Source of the DNA: Corydoras sp. C115
Lineage: Eukaryota > Chordata > Actinopteri > Siluriformes > Callichthyidae
Assembly (NCBI GenBank): GCA_019802505.1
Contig: JAFMOC010000159.1
Span: 961,001-1,025,000 of the forward strand
Length of the DNA stretch: 64,000 nt
Direction of reading: 5' to 3'
Shown: piece by piece, positions 40,013 to 51,300 of the stretch
Layout: each line of letters begins with the position of its first letter
How positions within the stretch are numbered: position 1 is the first letter of the stretch
The notes under the pieces: model-generated
What the model was told of the DNA's origin: nothing
What the model saw: the letters and a program-made list of their open reading frames with translations, nothing else
Databases searched by the model: none
Position numbers and translations under genes: made by a program

Positions 40013-41585
40013 TTTAGTGGTTAACACGATCGCCTCTCAGAACTGGGGATTCAGGTTAGAATCCCAATCTGGGTGGAGTTTCCACGTTCTCCCTGTGTCT
40101 GCGTGAGTTTCCTCCAGGTTCTCCGGTTTCCTCCCAGAGTCCAAAAACATGCATTCAAAATTTACATTTACATTTAGTCATTCAGCAGATGCTTTTATCC
40201 AAAGCGACTTACAAATGAGAACACCACAAGTCAGAAGCCATGGAGAAAACCAACTATACTGTAAATTCATCAAACCTGATTGTTATTCGAAGCTGCGCCC
40301 CCCCCCCCCTTTTTTTTTTTTGTTTTTTTTTTTTTATACAACAGGTGTTTGTTAAAGAGATGCGTCTTAAGTAGTTTCTTAAAACTGTTTAGTGATTCTG
40401 CCTTACGGACAGAGTTGGGAAGATCGTTCCACCAGAGGTGAACGCCACGGAGTGAGAATTGTTCCTCGGTGAGGTGGAATGGCGGCAATCATCACTTTGA
40501 ACAGTCGGAGTGAAATTTTAAAAAATAGATGTAAAAAAAAGAGGGGGAAGATCCAGAAATGGTTCTGTATGCCAGAGTCAGTGACTTGTACTGTGAATGC
40601 GAGCAGCTAAAAAAAACTTTTAGTGAGTAATGGGCATTTACATGATTCTTGGGCTGGTTAAACACGAGTCGGGCTACAGAGTTTTGAATTAGATGAAGAG
40701 GTCTGAATATGGAAGCTGGGATACCGGCATAGCGCATTACAACTAGCCGGGATCAACTGTAGTGTACTATAATACTTGAATGTTGGGAACCAGCCTTGCG
40801 TGAAAGTCCCAAAAAGGGTCTGATCTTCCTTATGTTATAAAGAAGGAATCTACAAGAACGGGCGGTTTTGATAACATGATCAGAGAGTTTAAGGTTAGGT
40901 CTATTGTGAAGAGGCTTCCGGACCGAATCGGTTGGGGAGATGTGGAGCTCAATTTGGAAGGTCAGGTGTGATGATTGAGGGTTTAGCTGGGATAATGAGA
41001 AGCTCTGTTTTTTCTAAGTTTAATTTGAGATGACGGGCTTTTCCAGACAGATATGTCGGATTGAGGCATGCAGATACCCGATTTGAGATGGTGGTGTCAT
41101 CAGGGGCAAAAGACAGATGAAGTTGAGTGTCAACAGCATAGCAGTGGTAAGAGAAACCATGCGCCTGGATGACTGTGCTCAGTGATGTCATGTAAAGTGA
41201 GAAGAGGAGAGGACCAAGCACAGAGCCCTGAGGCACACCAGTGCGTACTTGGTGAGAGTTAGAGATCTCCCCATTTCCATGACACTTTGAAGGTCCTTCC
41301 TGTGAGATAGGATCGAAACCATTCAAGTGTCGTGCAAGAAAGAGAGCAAGATAAATAAAAGCAAGATAAATAAAATGCTCTAAATTGTCCCACACAGTGT
41401 GTGTTTGTGTGTGTCTGTGTGAGTGAGTGTGCCCAGTGATAGATTGGCGCCCTGTCCTGGGTGTACCAACGCAGTGGATGAAACTTTCTCCCCTGGCTGG
41501 GCATTAAGACCCCCCCCCCCCCCCGTGACCCTAGTAGAGGATTAAGTGGAAGATAATGGTTCAATGAATGAATGAATGAATGAAT
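40013..41585 (+). repeat. SINE-A split by a LINE-2 insertion
   Basis: The SINE head and body are at 40013-40157 and its 3' half at 41368-41585, ending in repeated GAAT. The two halves meet at the same point of the consensus (after CCAAAAACATGNATTCAA), so the 1.2 kb between them inserted later. Confidence 0.82.
40158..41367 (-). pseudogene. LINE-2-like 3' portion with reverse-transcriptase remnant
   Basis: Minus strand. Reverse-transcriptase motifs are present (RTGVPQGSVLGPLLFSLYM, then FSYHCYAVDTQLHLSF), followed by a broken C-terminus (NSFKKLLKTHLFNKHLLY) and the LINE-2 tail. The YADD catalytic box reads YAVD, losing one aspartate, and later frames are shifted. It is 5' truncated and dead. 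It lies in MFSD10 intron 1, inside a SINE. Confidence 0.85.
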
Positions 41586-41789
41586 AATACAATTTGGACA
41601 TCGTCTTGAAACTTTAAAAAAAAAAAACACTCCTGACCCATTAAATTATATGTGGTTATTTTGTATTTTGAAGCTATGTGTGACAGAAAAAAACTTTTAT
41701 TTTAGCATTTAATGATTCAACAATAAATTGAACTAGATAAAATATCAGCATCATACCTTTTTACTATGTATTTTGAACTGTACTATAAT

Positions 41790-41960
41790 ACTTATGCATA
41801 GGGAACCAGCCTTGCGACCTGAAAGTCCCCGGTTTGATTCCCAGTCCCACCAAGTACCACTGAGGTGCACCTAACCCCCATTGTTAGGTCTGTATAGAGC
41901 TGCCCACCACTTCAGTCATGTGTGCTCATCACTCAGTGTGTGTTTTACAGCAATGGGTTA
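41790..41960 (+). repeat. Possible third SINE or repeat fragment
   Basis: GGGAACCAGCCTTGCG then CCCCGGTTTGATTCCCAG looks like a tRNA B box region. A shorter piece with the same GGGAACCAGCCTTGCG is at about 40784, inside the LINE region. Confidence 0.4.
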
Positions 41961-41966
41961 AATGTG

Positions 41967-42358
41967 GGGCGGCACGGTGGCTTTCAGCGCTGGGATTCCA
42001 GGTTCAAATCCCAATCTGGGTGGAGTTTCCATGTTCTGCCCGTGTCCATGTGGGTTTTCTCCGGGTTTACCGTGCTGGAGATCCATGTTCGAAATCTAAT
42101 ATGGATGGAGTTTCCATGTGCTCCCTTTGTCCTCGTGGATTTCCTCTGGGGTCCCAGGTTTTATCCCACAGTCCAAAAAAATGGATTCAAGGTAAAGTGT
42201 ATGCTCTAAATTGCCCCATATAGTGTGAGTGAGTGTGTGCCCAGGGATAGATTGGCACCCTGTATGCCTGAAACGTTCTCCCCTGGATGAGCATAAGGAA
42301 ACCACCTGCGAACCTTGTAGATGATTAAGCGGAACATAATGAATGAACGAATGAATGA
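41967..42358 (+). repeat. Two overlapping or fused SINE-A copies
   Basis: A head fragment at 41967-42060 runs into a second diverged copy at 42062-42358. Confidence 0.72.
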
Positions 42359-42396
42359 AAATGCGTTTGATGGAAAACTGAAAAGTTGGAGCATGC

Positions 42397-42510
42397 GGCG
42401 GCACAGTGGCTTAGTGGTTAGCACGTTCGCCTCTCAGCACTAGAGATTCCCAAAAAACATGGTCCAAAAACATGGCTCAAGGTCAATTGAGTTCTCCAAA
42501 TTGCCCCATA

Positions 42511-42541
<31 letters not shown>

Positions 42542-42675
42542 CCCAGTGATAGATTGGTGCCCTGTCCTGGGTGTATCTGCCCAGCGCCTGAAACTTTCGC
42601 CCCTGGATGGGCATGGAGGAACCCCACCGTGACCCTAATAGAGGAGAAAGCGGAAGATAATGGATGGATGGAAGT
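42397..42675 (+). repeat. SINE-A with a body deletion
   Basis: The head joins directly to CCAAAAACATGG, so about 90 bases of the body are missing. It contains a (TG)n run. Confidence 0.8.
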
Positions 42676-42711
42676 TGGTCGTTTCTCCCTCCCCCACAAT
42701 CCATTATCCAT

Positions 42712-43431
42712 CCATCCAATATCTTCTGCTTTATCATTTATCCTCTATAAGGGTCCTAATATCCTCTATGGGGGGTTCCCCATGCCCATCAAGGGGAGAA
42801 CACCTCGGCCGCTGGGCAGATACACCCAGGACAGGGCGCCAATCTATCGCTGAGCACACACTCACTCACACATACACACTCTATATGGGGCAATTTGGAC
42901 TCAAAAACTCAATTGACTTGATCCATGTTTTGGACTGTGGGAGGAAACCGGAGAACCCGGAGGAGACCCACGCGGACACAGGGAGAACATGGAAACTCCA
43001 CCCAGATTGGGATTCGAACCGGGAATCCCTAGCGCTGAGAGGAGAACATGCTAACCACTCACACATACACACTATATATGGGGCAATTTGAAGAACTCCG
43101 CTGACTTGAGCCATATTTTGGACTGTGGGAGGAAACCGGAGAACCCGGAGGAAACCCACACGGACACGGGGAGAACATGGAAACTCCACCCAGATTGGGA
43201 TTCAAACCGGGAATCCTTAGCGCTGAGAGGAGAACATGCTAACCACTCACACATACACACTCTATATGGGGCAATTTGGAGAACTCAACTGACTTGATCC
43301 ATGTTATGGACTGTGGGAGGAAACCGGAGAACCCGGAGGAAACCCACGCGGACACGGGGAGAACATGGAAACTCCACCCGGGAATCCCTAGCGCTGAGAG
43401 GAGAACATGCTAACCACTAAGCCACCCCCCA
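42712..43431 (-). repeat. SINE-A with its head half triplicated
   Basis: One full minus-strand copy (42712-43060) is followed by two further head-side segments ending near 43248 and 43431. The units are about 188 and 171 bp. Each junction runs CTAACCACT-CACACATACACAC, so the repeat is tandem rather than from separate insertions. Confidence 0.82.
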
Positions 43432-43530
43432 CCCCCACCACTACAACAATCCCCTTCATGTCAATAAAACTTTTAAAGGTGAAACATGTCTGGTATCGTC
43501 ACTGTGAACGCGGGAGCGGGAGCAGCGTAC

Positions 43531-43760
43531 CTTCAGTAACCGGCTCTCTGTTCGCTCGTCTGAGCTGCTGCGCCGCACGTTTCCGTGTTAAACAGAAGGA
43601 CAGAACAGACGGCGTCGGTGAGGAGGTCTGAGGTGGAACCGTTCTGTTCAGCAGCGCGCAGGTTCTCCTCCGAGCCTCGTCTCAACCAGGAAGCGGTGTC
43701 CAGTTTCAAAGCGACCAGAAAGTGATTGACGGCTCTGCTGCGTTTCTCCTCCATACTGCC
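43531..43760 (-). promoter_or_regulatory. mfsd10: Probable MFSD10 noncoding exon 1 and promoter
   Basis: A CpG-rich block in AT-rich surroundings. On the minus strand it ends GGTTACTGAAG|GTACGC, a good donor that could join the acceptor at 39889-39890 (CATAG) before the MFSD10 start codon. There is no repeat inside. The transcription start is not known. Confidence 0.55.
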
Positions 43761-43763
43761 CTC

Positions 43764-44251
43764 TAGAGCTGTGCGGATCGATACAAATATCGATAATATC
43801 GATACCAACGCTGGTATTGGTATTGAACAATACTTGCGTAAAAAGATCGATACTCAAGTTTTTTGTGTGTGAATATTCCTTTTTTATTGTTTTGCCTAAG
43901 AACAATTCTATTTGAAAAAAAGAAACAAAGAAAGAAAAAACTGTCTAGTGAGGGGAGCATTTTGACTTTATATTTGTATTGTCGTTTCTCCTTTTGTACC
44001 TCAAAAATATATATTTTCCTCACGTTAAAGCAAACTTTGTTTTATTGCTGTTCCATTGTTTCTAAACAAAGATGTTGATTGGGATACATTATTTTGTTGT
44101 CACCTACAATGTTTGGCGAAATTCTATACTAGGTCTTTTGGATCAATGAAGCTTAAATATTAAAAAGTATCGGTATCGGTATCGAATATCGCAATATTGG
44201 CCCTGTATTTACTTGGTATCGGATCGATACCAAAATTCTTGGTGTCGCACA
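43764..44251 (-). mobile_element. Deleted relative of the 26451-27366 element
   Basis: Same end TAGAGCTGTGCG and GATACC/GGTATC motifs in inverted orientation, with about 430 bases of the interior missing. The far end stops at TCGCACA, eight bases short of the terminus. Confidence 0.7.
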
Positions 44252-44375
44252 TCGTGAGAACTGAAGCTCTGATGGACTGATCTGAAAACTGAGGCATTTC
44301 CCTCGTTTATACGAATATTGGTGTTGATGTATTTATGTACAAATCAATTAATAAGTCATTTAATCATGCATTAAT

Positions 44376-44682
44376 TATTCCATTATCTTCCGGTTTATCC
44401 TCGCGGTGGGGTTCCCCATGCCCATCCAGGGGAGAACGTCTCGGGCGCTGGGGAGATAGACCCAGGACAGGGCGCCAATCCATCGCTGGACACACACTCA
44501 CTCACACAGACACACTCTATATGGGGCAATTTAGAGAATTCAATTGACTTGATCCATGTTTTTTGGACTGTGGGAGGAAACCGGAGAACCCGGAGATTCC
44601 AACCCAGATGGGGATTCGAACTGGGAATCCCTAGTGCTGAGAGGAGAACATGCTAACCACTAAGCCACCGTGCCGCCCCATG
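44376..44682 (-). repeat. SINE-A
   Basis: Minus-strand copy with short deletions; younger type. Between MFSD10 and COQ2. Confidence 0.85.
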
Positions 44683-44739
44683 AATGAATGAATAAGTCTG
44701 TTTTTATTCCTCTTCATATTCAGAAAACTTACTTTTACT

Positions 44740-45085
44740 CTGTTCAATTAATGATTCTCCTGTTGTGTTGTGACCTAATGAAACTGTTCAATTAATGTTA
44801 TTAAATAATAATAAAACTGTTCAATTAATGATTCTCCTGTTGTGTTGTGACCTAATGAAACTGTTCAATTAATGTTATTAAATAATAATAAAACTGTTCA
44901 ATTAATGATTCTCCTGTTGTGTTGTGACCTAATAAAACTGTTCAATTAATGTTATTAAATAATAATAAAACTGTTCAATTAATGATTCTCCTGTTGTGTT
45001 GTGACCTAATAAAACTGTTCAATTAATGTTATTAAATAATAATAAAACTGTTCAATTAATGATTCTCCTGTTGTGTTGTGACCTG
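44740..45085 (+). repeat. 77-bp minisatellite
   Basis: Four and a half units, each holding two half-units that begin CTGTTCAATTAATG. It ends about 240 bases before the proposed COQ2 exon 1 donor. Confidence 0.9.
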
Positions 45086-45322
45086 AAGGGTGCTTTGAGT
45101 GAGCATTAAGTTTAACAGTCCTGATGTAATACTTCACGAAATAAACATTCTGCTGCTGAATTAACGTTCAGTCTGCCATTCCACTCCACTCCAGTAAGTG
45201 GTGGTAATGCACTAAATCTGATATCCCAACCGAATAACTCAAAGACGAAGAAGAAGCGTCTTTGAGGACTCAACATCACATGCAGTATAAAATCCTTCCT
45301 GTTTTGTAATAGCGGCGTTAAT
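45086..45322 (+). promoter_or_regulatory. coq2: Probable COQ2 promoter and noncoding exon 1
   Basis: On the plus strand GCGGCGTTAAT|GTAAGTTT at 45323 is a strong donor. Joined to the acceptor at 48339 it extends the COQ2 frame upstream to a TAA with no further in-frame ATG, so this exon would be noncoding. The start of the exon cannot be seen. Confidence 0.45.
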
Positions 45323-45565
45323 GTAAGTTTATTCAGTTCTGACACAACGAACACAATGCGAGCATATTATTTTATAAACTATATTTCATGATGTGCACCT
45401 CATAATAAATCTGACTGACACTGAAAACCTTATTGATGTTAGTTCTTTAAATGAGGTGACAAATCTTACCATCTAATCTCAAGATCAAATATAATATCAA
45501 TATGTACGATAAGCATGTTTTTTACACGTGGATTTATAATAATAATAATAATAATAATTCATTCA

Positions 45566-45905
45566 TTCATTATCTCCCGCTTTATCCTCTATTAGGGTCG
45601 CGGTGGGGTTCTCCATGCCCATCCAGGGGAGAACGTCTCGGGCGCTGGGCAGATAGACCCAGGACAGGGCGCCAATCCATCGCTGGGCACACACTCACAC
45701 ACACAGACACACTCTCTATGGGGCAATTTTTGAGAATTCAATTGACTTGATCCATGTTTTTGGACTGTGGGAGGAAACCGGAGAACCCGGAGGAAACCAA
45801 CGCAGACACGGGGAGAACATGGAAACTCAACCCAGATGGGGATTCGAACCGGGAATCCCTAGTGCTGAGAGGCGAACGTGCTAACCACTAAGCCACCATG
45901 CCGCA
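45566..45905 (-). repeat. SINE-A inside an (AAT)n tract
   Basis: Full minus-strand copy of the younger type with AAT repeats on both sides. Confidence 0.88.
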
Positions 45906-45943
45906 TAATAATAATAATAATAATAATAATTTGCAGGGTGTGG

Positions 45944-46092
45944 TAGCTCAGTGGTTAGGGTGTTGGGCTGTCAATCAGAAGGTTGTGGATTCAAATCCCA
46001 GGTCCATTGAGGTTCCCAATGTGGGTTCTTGAGTGAGGCCTTTAACCCTCGTTGCTCCAGGGGGCTGTATCAACCCTGTGCTCTGACCACAA
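45944..46092 (+). repeat. SINE-B head
   Basis: A second tRNA-derived family: GTGGTAGCTCAGTGGTTAGG (A box) and GGTTGTGGATTCAAATCCC (B box), then CCAATGTGGGTTCTTGAG. The 3' part is missing. Confidence 0.75.
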
Positions 46093-46095
46093 ATA

Positions 46096-46283
46096 TTCAT
46101 TCATTATCTTATAGAGCTTAATCCTCTACTAGGGTCACGAGGGGGTTCCCATTGCTCATCCAGGGGAGAACATTTTGGCCCTGGGCAGATAGACCCAGGA
46201 CAGGGTGCCAATCTATCTCTGGGCACACACTCACTCACACACACACTATGTGGGTCAATGTTTGAGCATTCAATTTACCTTGA
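46096..46283 (-). repeat. SINE-A, partial
   Basis: 3' half of a minus-strand copy, followed at once by a full one. Confidence 0.78.
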
Positions 46284-46286
46284 ATC

Positions 46287-46615
46287 CATCCATCCATTAT
46301 CTTCCGCTTTTTCCTATATTAGAGTCATGGGGTGGTTCCCCATGCCCATCCAGGGGAGAACGTTTCGGGCGCTGTGCAGATACACCCAGGACAGGGTGCC
46401 AATCTATCGCTGGGCACACACTCAATACACACTCTATATGGGGCAATTTGGAGAATTCAATTGACCTTGATCCATGTTTTTGGACTGTGGGAGGAAACCG
46501 GAGAACCCGGAGGAAACCCATGTGGACACGGGGAGAACATGGATACTCTACCCAGATTGACATTTGAACCTGCGCTGAGAGGCAGACATGCTAACCACTA
46601 ATCCACCATGCCGCC
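46287..46615 (-). repeat. SINE-A
   Basis: Minus-strand, nearly complete, older type (GATACACCC, ATCTATCGC). Confidence 0.85.
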
Positions 46616-46920
46616 TGTAAATACTCATATATATGTAAATAATAATAATAATAATAATTGCAAGTGTCCCCCTGTGGAATAATAAAAGGTTAACTCTTTA
46701 ACCTTTTATTAACTTTGTTAATCTTAAGCTGGATTGATAATGCTCAAGTTGATTATATTAAAGTGTAGATGGTTCCTTCTTCACTCCTGACTTGTGTTGT
46801 TCTCTCATTTGTTCATCGCTTTAAATAAAAGCGTCTGCTAAATATAAATGTTTGTGAGGCAAAAGAGAAAAATGTTAGAAAAATAAAGAGGCAGATGAAT
46901 TGTGCTCCAAACACTTAATT

Positions 46921-47152
46921 CATACATTTACATTTAGTCATTTAGCAGAGGCTTTTATCCAAACAACTTATAAATATCCCAACTTAATGTTTTAGGGTCA
47001 GAACACACGGTTACATACAGAATCCCTGGAGCAATTAGTGTTAAGGGTCTTGCTCAAGGACCCACATTGGTAACCCCAGAGGACCTGGGATTTGAACCCA
47101 CAACCCTTGGATTGTTAGCCCAACAACTCAACCACTGAGCTACAACACCCAT
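46921..47152 (-). repeat. SINE-B with LINE-2-like tail
   Basis: Complete minus-strand copy: the tRNA-like head is the complement of GTAGCTCAGTGGTTGAG and GGGTTCAAATCCCAGG, and the 3' end is the LINE-2 tail TGGATAAAAGCCTCTGCTAA. A shared tail is how such SINEs borrow the LINE machinery. Confidence 0.82.
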
Positions 47153-47156
47153 ATTG

Positions 47157-48075
47157 AGTTAAAGCAGTGCTTCTTAAATAGTGGGGCGCATCCCCTTGGG
47201 GGAGCGCATTACAAGATATCACAGAGCAAGTGATATTAAGTGTACTGAACAAACCCTCAATAGACAACATGGAGAAATATTTAACAGGGACGGCGGAGAG
47301 AAAGACGGAGAGAGACAAAGATAATGAGAGCAATAAAAGTCAACCGAAAACTAAAACGAGGAAACAATGTCAAAGCTTATGTAGCGCTTGGCTTCACTGT
47401 AACGAAGGTGGGAGACGAAGAAAGACAGGTGTGTCTTCTGTGTCTTAAAATGTTGGCAGCGGACAGCATGAAGCCAAATAGATGAAGGCGTCACTTAAAG
47501 ACATTACACCCCGATCACGCTGATAAGCTGCTTCAGTTTTTTAATCGTAAACGTGACGCGCAGAGCCAGCAATCATCCCGCTTTATGAAAACTACTTCAG
47601 AAAAGCTGTGCTGCAAAACGGGCGCGTTGGAGACATCAGTTCTGACTTCATTATTTAGATAAAAAAAAATGTTGCTGATGAATTTGAATTTATTATTATT
47701 TATTGATTTTATTTAATTTCATTTTTCAGTATCAAATGCCAGTCAGTTCAAAAATATTTCTAGTTTAAATAAGGATTTCATTCGTTTCTGTTACAAACTA
47801 AAAAACAAAGTTAATAAAATGATTCTTTGTTCTAAGTTGATCTATATCTCTTTCTTTTTTGTTTTCTTTATTGTTATAAAAGAGGTGTACTTATAACAAA
47901 TTTATAGACAAATCATACTACAGTGGTCGTAGTGGACGGGGGGGGGGGGGGTGAGGTGAGTGTACGGGGGGGTGGGGGGTGTGAGGTGAGTGTGCATGGG
48001 GGGGGGGTGCCCAAAATGTTTTCTTTTTTCTAGGGGGGGCTTAACAGAAAATAATTGAGAATCACTGAGTTAAAG
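47157..48075 (+). mobile_element. hAT element with BED zinc-finger remnants
   Basis: The element is 47165-48067 between perfect 8-bp duplications AGTTAAAG. Ends are CAGTGCTTCTTAAA and the complement of CAGTGATTCTCAA. Inside are pieces of a transposase N-terminus: VCLLCLKMLAADSMKP (the two Cys of a BED finger) and RRHLKTLHPDHADKL (the His pair), like the ZBED/Charlie proteins of vertebrates. Stops and frameshifts interrupt it and most of the transposase is missing. A G-rich low-complexity block is at 47938-48008. Confidence 0.85.
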
Positions 48076-48339
48076 TCAAAGTCTAGAGATAAAACTAATG
48101 AACATAATTGTGGTTGGGATGAAGTAGGGACTAGTTTCTTCCTTGAAAGATTCATCCAAAAACTGAATATGGCCTTTTAATTATCTTTTGAACGTTATTA
48201 TTTTAAGGTAAAATGTCTGAATTCAAAACAAAGTGCAATGTAAATTTGTGTGTGAATTTTATTTTACAGTGTGAAGGTTATATTAAAATGGAATATTCTA
48301 CACATTTTATTTATTTATTTGTTTCTTTATTTTTTACAG

Positions 48340-48369
48340 ATGTCCGGATGTGAAGGTGTCTTTCACTGA
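48340..48369 (+). other. Upstream reading frame in the COQ2 leader
   Basis: ATGTCCGG starts one base after the acceptor TTTTTACAG. It opens a nine-codon frame (MSGCEGVFH) ending in TGA 13 bases before the COQ2 ATG, in a different frame. Confidence 0.5.
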
Positions 48370-48382
48370 TACAGTGGTCAAG

Positions 48383-51300
48383 ATGATACCTGTCAAATTA
48401 TTGACACTTCTTAACTCACACCCTTTTAAAAGGATTCCACTACAGACCTGTTACACTATTTTACCAAGTATCCAGAGGGCAAAGAGAGATCACAGCACAG
48501 CTGCGCTTACATCAGGATCTTATTTCAACCAGACAGACTTACAAAAGCACAGTTTGTGCTTTCTGCCACACCATGGACTGCGTAATAGAAGATTTTTCAG
48601 GAGATATACTCCTGCTGAATTAGTGAGTGCAGCTCCAGCATCAATTCAACCGTACCTTCAGTTAATGAGACTGGACAAACCGATCGGTAAGCTGCTGTGA
48701 GGTCTTAATTTGCTGTTGTTAAGTGTCACAGATCCAGATGAAATTTATTTTTATGATGTTGCATACTGTGCAAGTGATAATTAATAACATGACAGCAACT
48801 CGTGTTTAACCAGCCCGTTTAAGCGAACTCATGTCACTCCATTACTCACTTCCCTCCATTGGCTCCCTGTAGCTGCTCGCATTCTGTACAAGTCGCTAAC
48901 TCTGGCCTACAGAACCATTTCTGGATCTTCCCCTCCTACCTTCACTCTATCTTTTCAAAATACACTCCGACTCGTTCACTTCGCTCCAGTGATGATTGCC
49001 TCCTGGTGGTTCCACCTCACCGAGGAGCTAATTCTCACTCTGTGGCGTTCACCACTGCAAAATGGTGGAACCATCTTCCCAACTCTGTCTGTAAGGCAGA
49101 ATCACTAAACAGTTTTAAGAAACTACTGAAGACACATCTCTTTAACAAATACCTGTTGTAGAAAAAATAAAATAAAATAAAAAATAATAAGGGGGAGGGG
49201 CCGCAGCATCAAATAACAATCAGGTTTGATGATTTTACAGTGTAGCTGGTTTTCTTCATAACTTCTGACTTGTGGTGTTCTCATTTGTAAGTCGCTTTGG
49301 ATAAAAGCGTCTGCTAAATGACAATGTAAATGTAATGTGATAGCAAACATGTTTCTGTAATATAACATATGATAAGATAAGATATGCCTTTACTGGTCTC
49401 ATAATGGAGAGGTTCACATTCTAGGCAGCAAAGTGACAGTAATTTGGAAAGTTAAAAGATACATCTAATATATCTATTAAGAAAAGTAAAAAAAGAAAAA
49501 TACAATCAAAATTGTAATCATCCATCCATCCATTATCTCCCGCTTTATCCTCTATTAGGGTCGCGGTGGGGTTCCCCATGCCCATCCAGGGGAGAACGTC
49601 TCGGGCGCTGGGCAGATAGACCCAGGACAGGGCGCCAATCCATCGCTGGGCACACACTTACTCACACAGACACACTCTATATGGGGCAATTTGGAGAACT
49701 CAGTTGACTTGATCCATGTTTTTGGACTGTGGGAGGAAACCGGAGAACCCGGAGGAAACCCACACGGACACGGGGAGAACATGGAAACTCCACCCAGATG
49801 GGGATTCGAACCGGGAATCCCTAGTGCTGAGAGGCGAACGTGAAATAGTAATCATTCATTCATTCATTATCTCCCGCTTTATCCTCTATTAGGGTCGCGG
49901 TGGGGTTCCCCATGCCCATCCAGGGTAGAACATCTCGGGCGCTGGGCAGATAGACCCAGGACAGGGCGCCAATCCATCGCTGGGCACACACTCACTTACT
50001 CACTCACACAGACACTCACTCTATATGGGGCAATTTTGAGAATTCAATTGACTTGATCCATGTTTTTGGATTGTGGGAGGAAACCGGAGAACCCGGAGGA
50101 AAACCACGCAGACACGGGGAGAACATGGAAACTCCACCCAGATGGGGATTCGAACCGGGAATCCCTAGTGCTGAGAGGAGAACGTGCTAACCACTAAACC
50201 ACCGTGCCGCCTGAAAAAGTAATCAGTATGTAAAAAATAAAATGCACAATTATGTACATGACATATAATACAGTGAGGAATGCAATAAAAACTATAAAAG
50301 ACAAATTGCACAGAAATATTGCACATATGATGATTCAATAGTTATTGCACAGTGTGTAATACAGTAAGTGAGTGATTACTGAGAACAGTGCTGATTGTGC
50401 AATCTTCCTGCAGCAGGAATGAGGGATGTGTGATGCCACTCCCTAACACACTTCGGATGACACAACCTGTCACTGAAAGTGCTGCTAGAGCAGGCGTGTC
50501 AACCCGAATTACACCACAGGCCAAAACACAAAGCACACTTGGGCCGAACAGGATAAACAATTATTAAACACACTAAAAGTAAAAGTAATTCTGATTATAA
50601 ATAGGAATAAAACAGATGGGAATATTTTTCCACAAACTTAAATAACGTAAAATACATTGCACTCTATAAAAATCTCTCTTGTCATTCATTATTCAATATC
50701 TCCTGCTTAATCCTCTATTAGGATTGCGGTGCCCATCCAGGGGAGAACGTCTCGGGCGTTGGGTACACACTCACACACACTCTATATGGGGCAATTTAGA
50801 GAACTCAATTGACTTGATCCATGTTTTTGGACTGTGGGAGGAAACCGGAAACCGGAGGATAAAACCGGACGGAAACCCAGTTGTCTCAGTCAGATACAGG
50901 AGAACATGGAAACTCCACCCAGATGGGGATTCGAACCGGGAATCCCTAGCGCCGAGAGGCAAACGTGCTAACCACTAAGCCACCGTGCCGCCCTATCTCT
51001 CTTGTCAAAATTGTAAAATTAGGTTCCAATCTCGAGCTGACCAAACAGCTGCGGTCCCTATGCCAAATCAAAAGCTGACCCTGTTGTGAGCTATCAGTCA
51101 GGAAACACGCTGACTGCAACTAATGCTTCTGTCCCTGATGCCGGAGCCCTCTGTATGTGCAAACGTTTGGGAAGAAAAGACAACCACGCGAGTGTTGATC
51201 ACCAATGCTTCAGTTATTATGATTCACAGCTTGTTTATATAGGTAGATGAAAATGAACAAAACACAAAATAAAGGCATTCTTCCCACAGTCTGCTAACCA

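Noticed and set aside
48350..48382. COQ2 start at GTG 48350
   Set aside because: Vertebrate genes rarely start at GTG; the first in-frame ATG is at 48383, and the stretch before it reads as leader.
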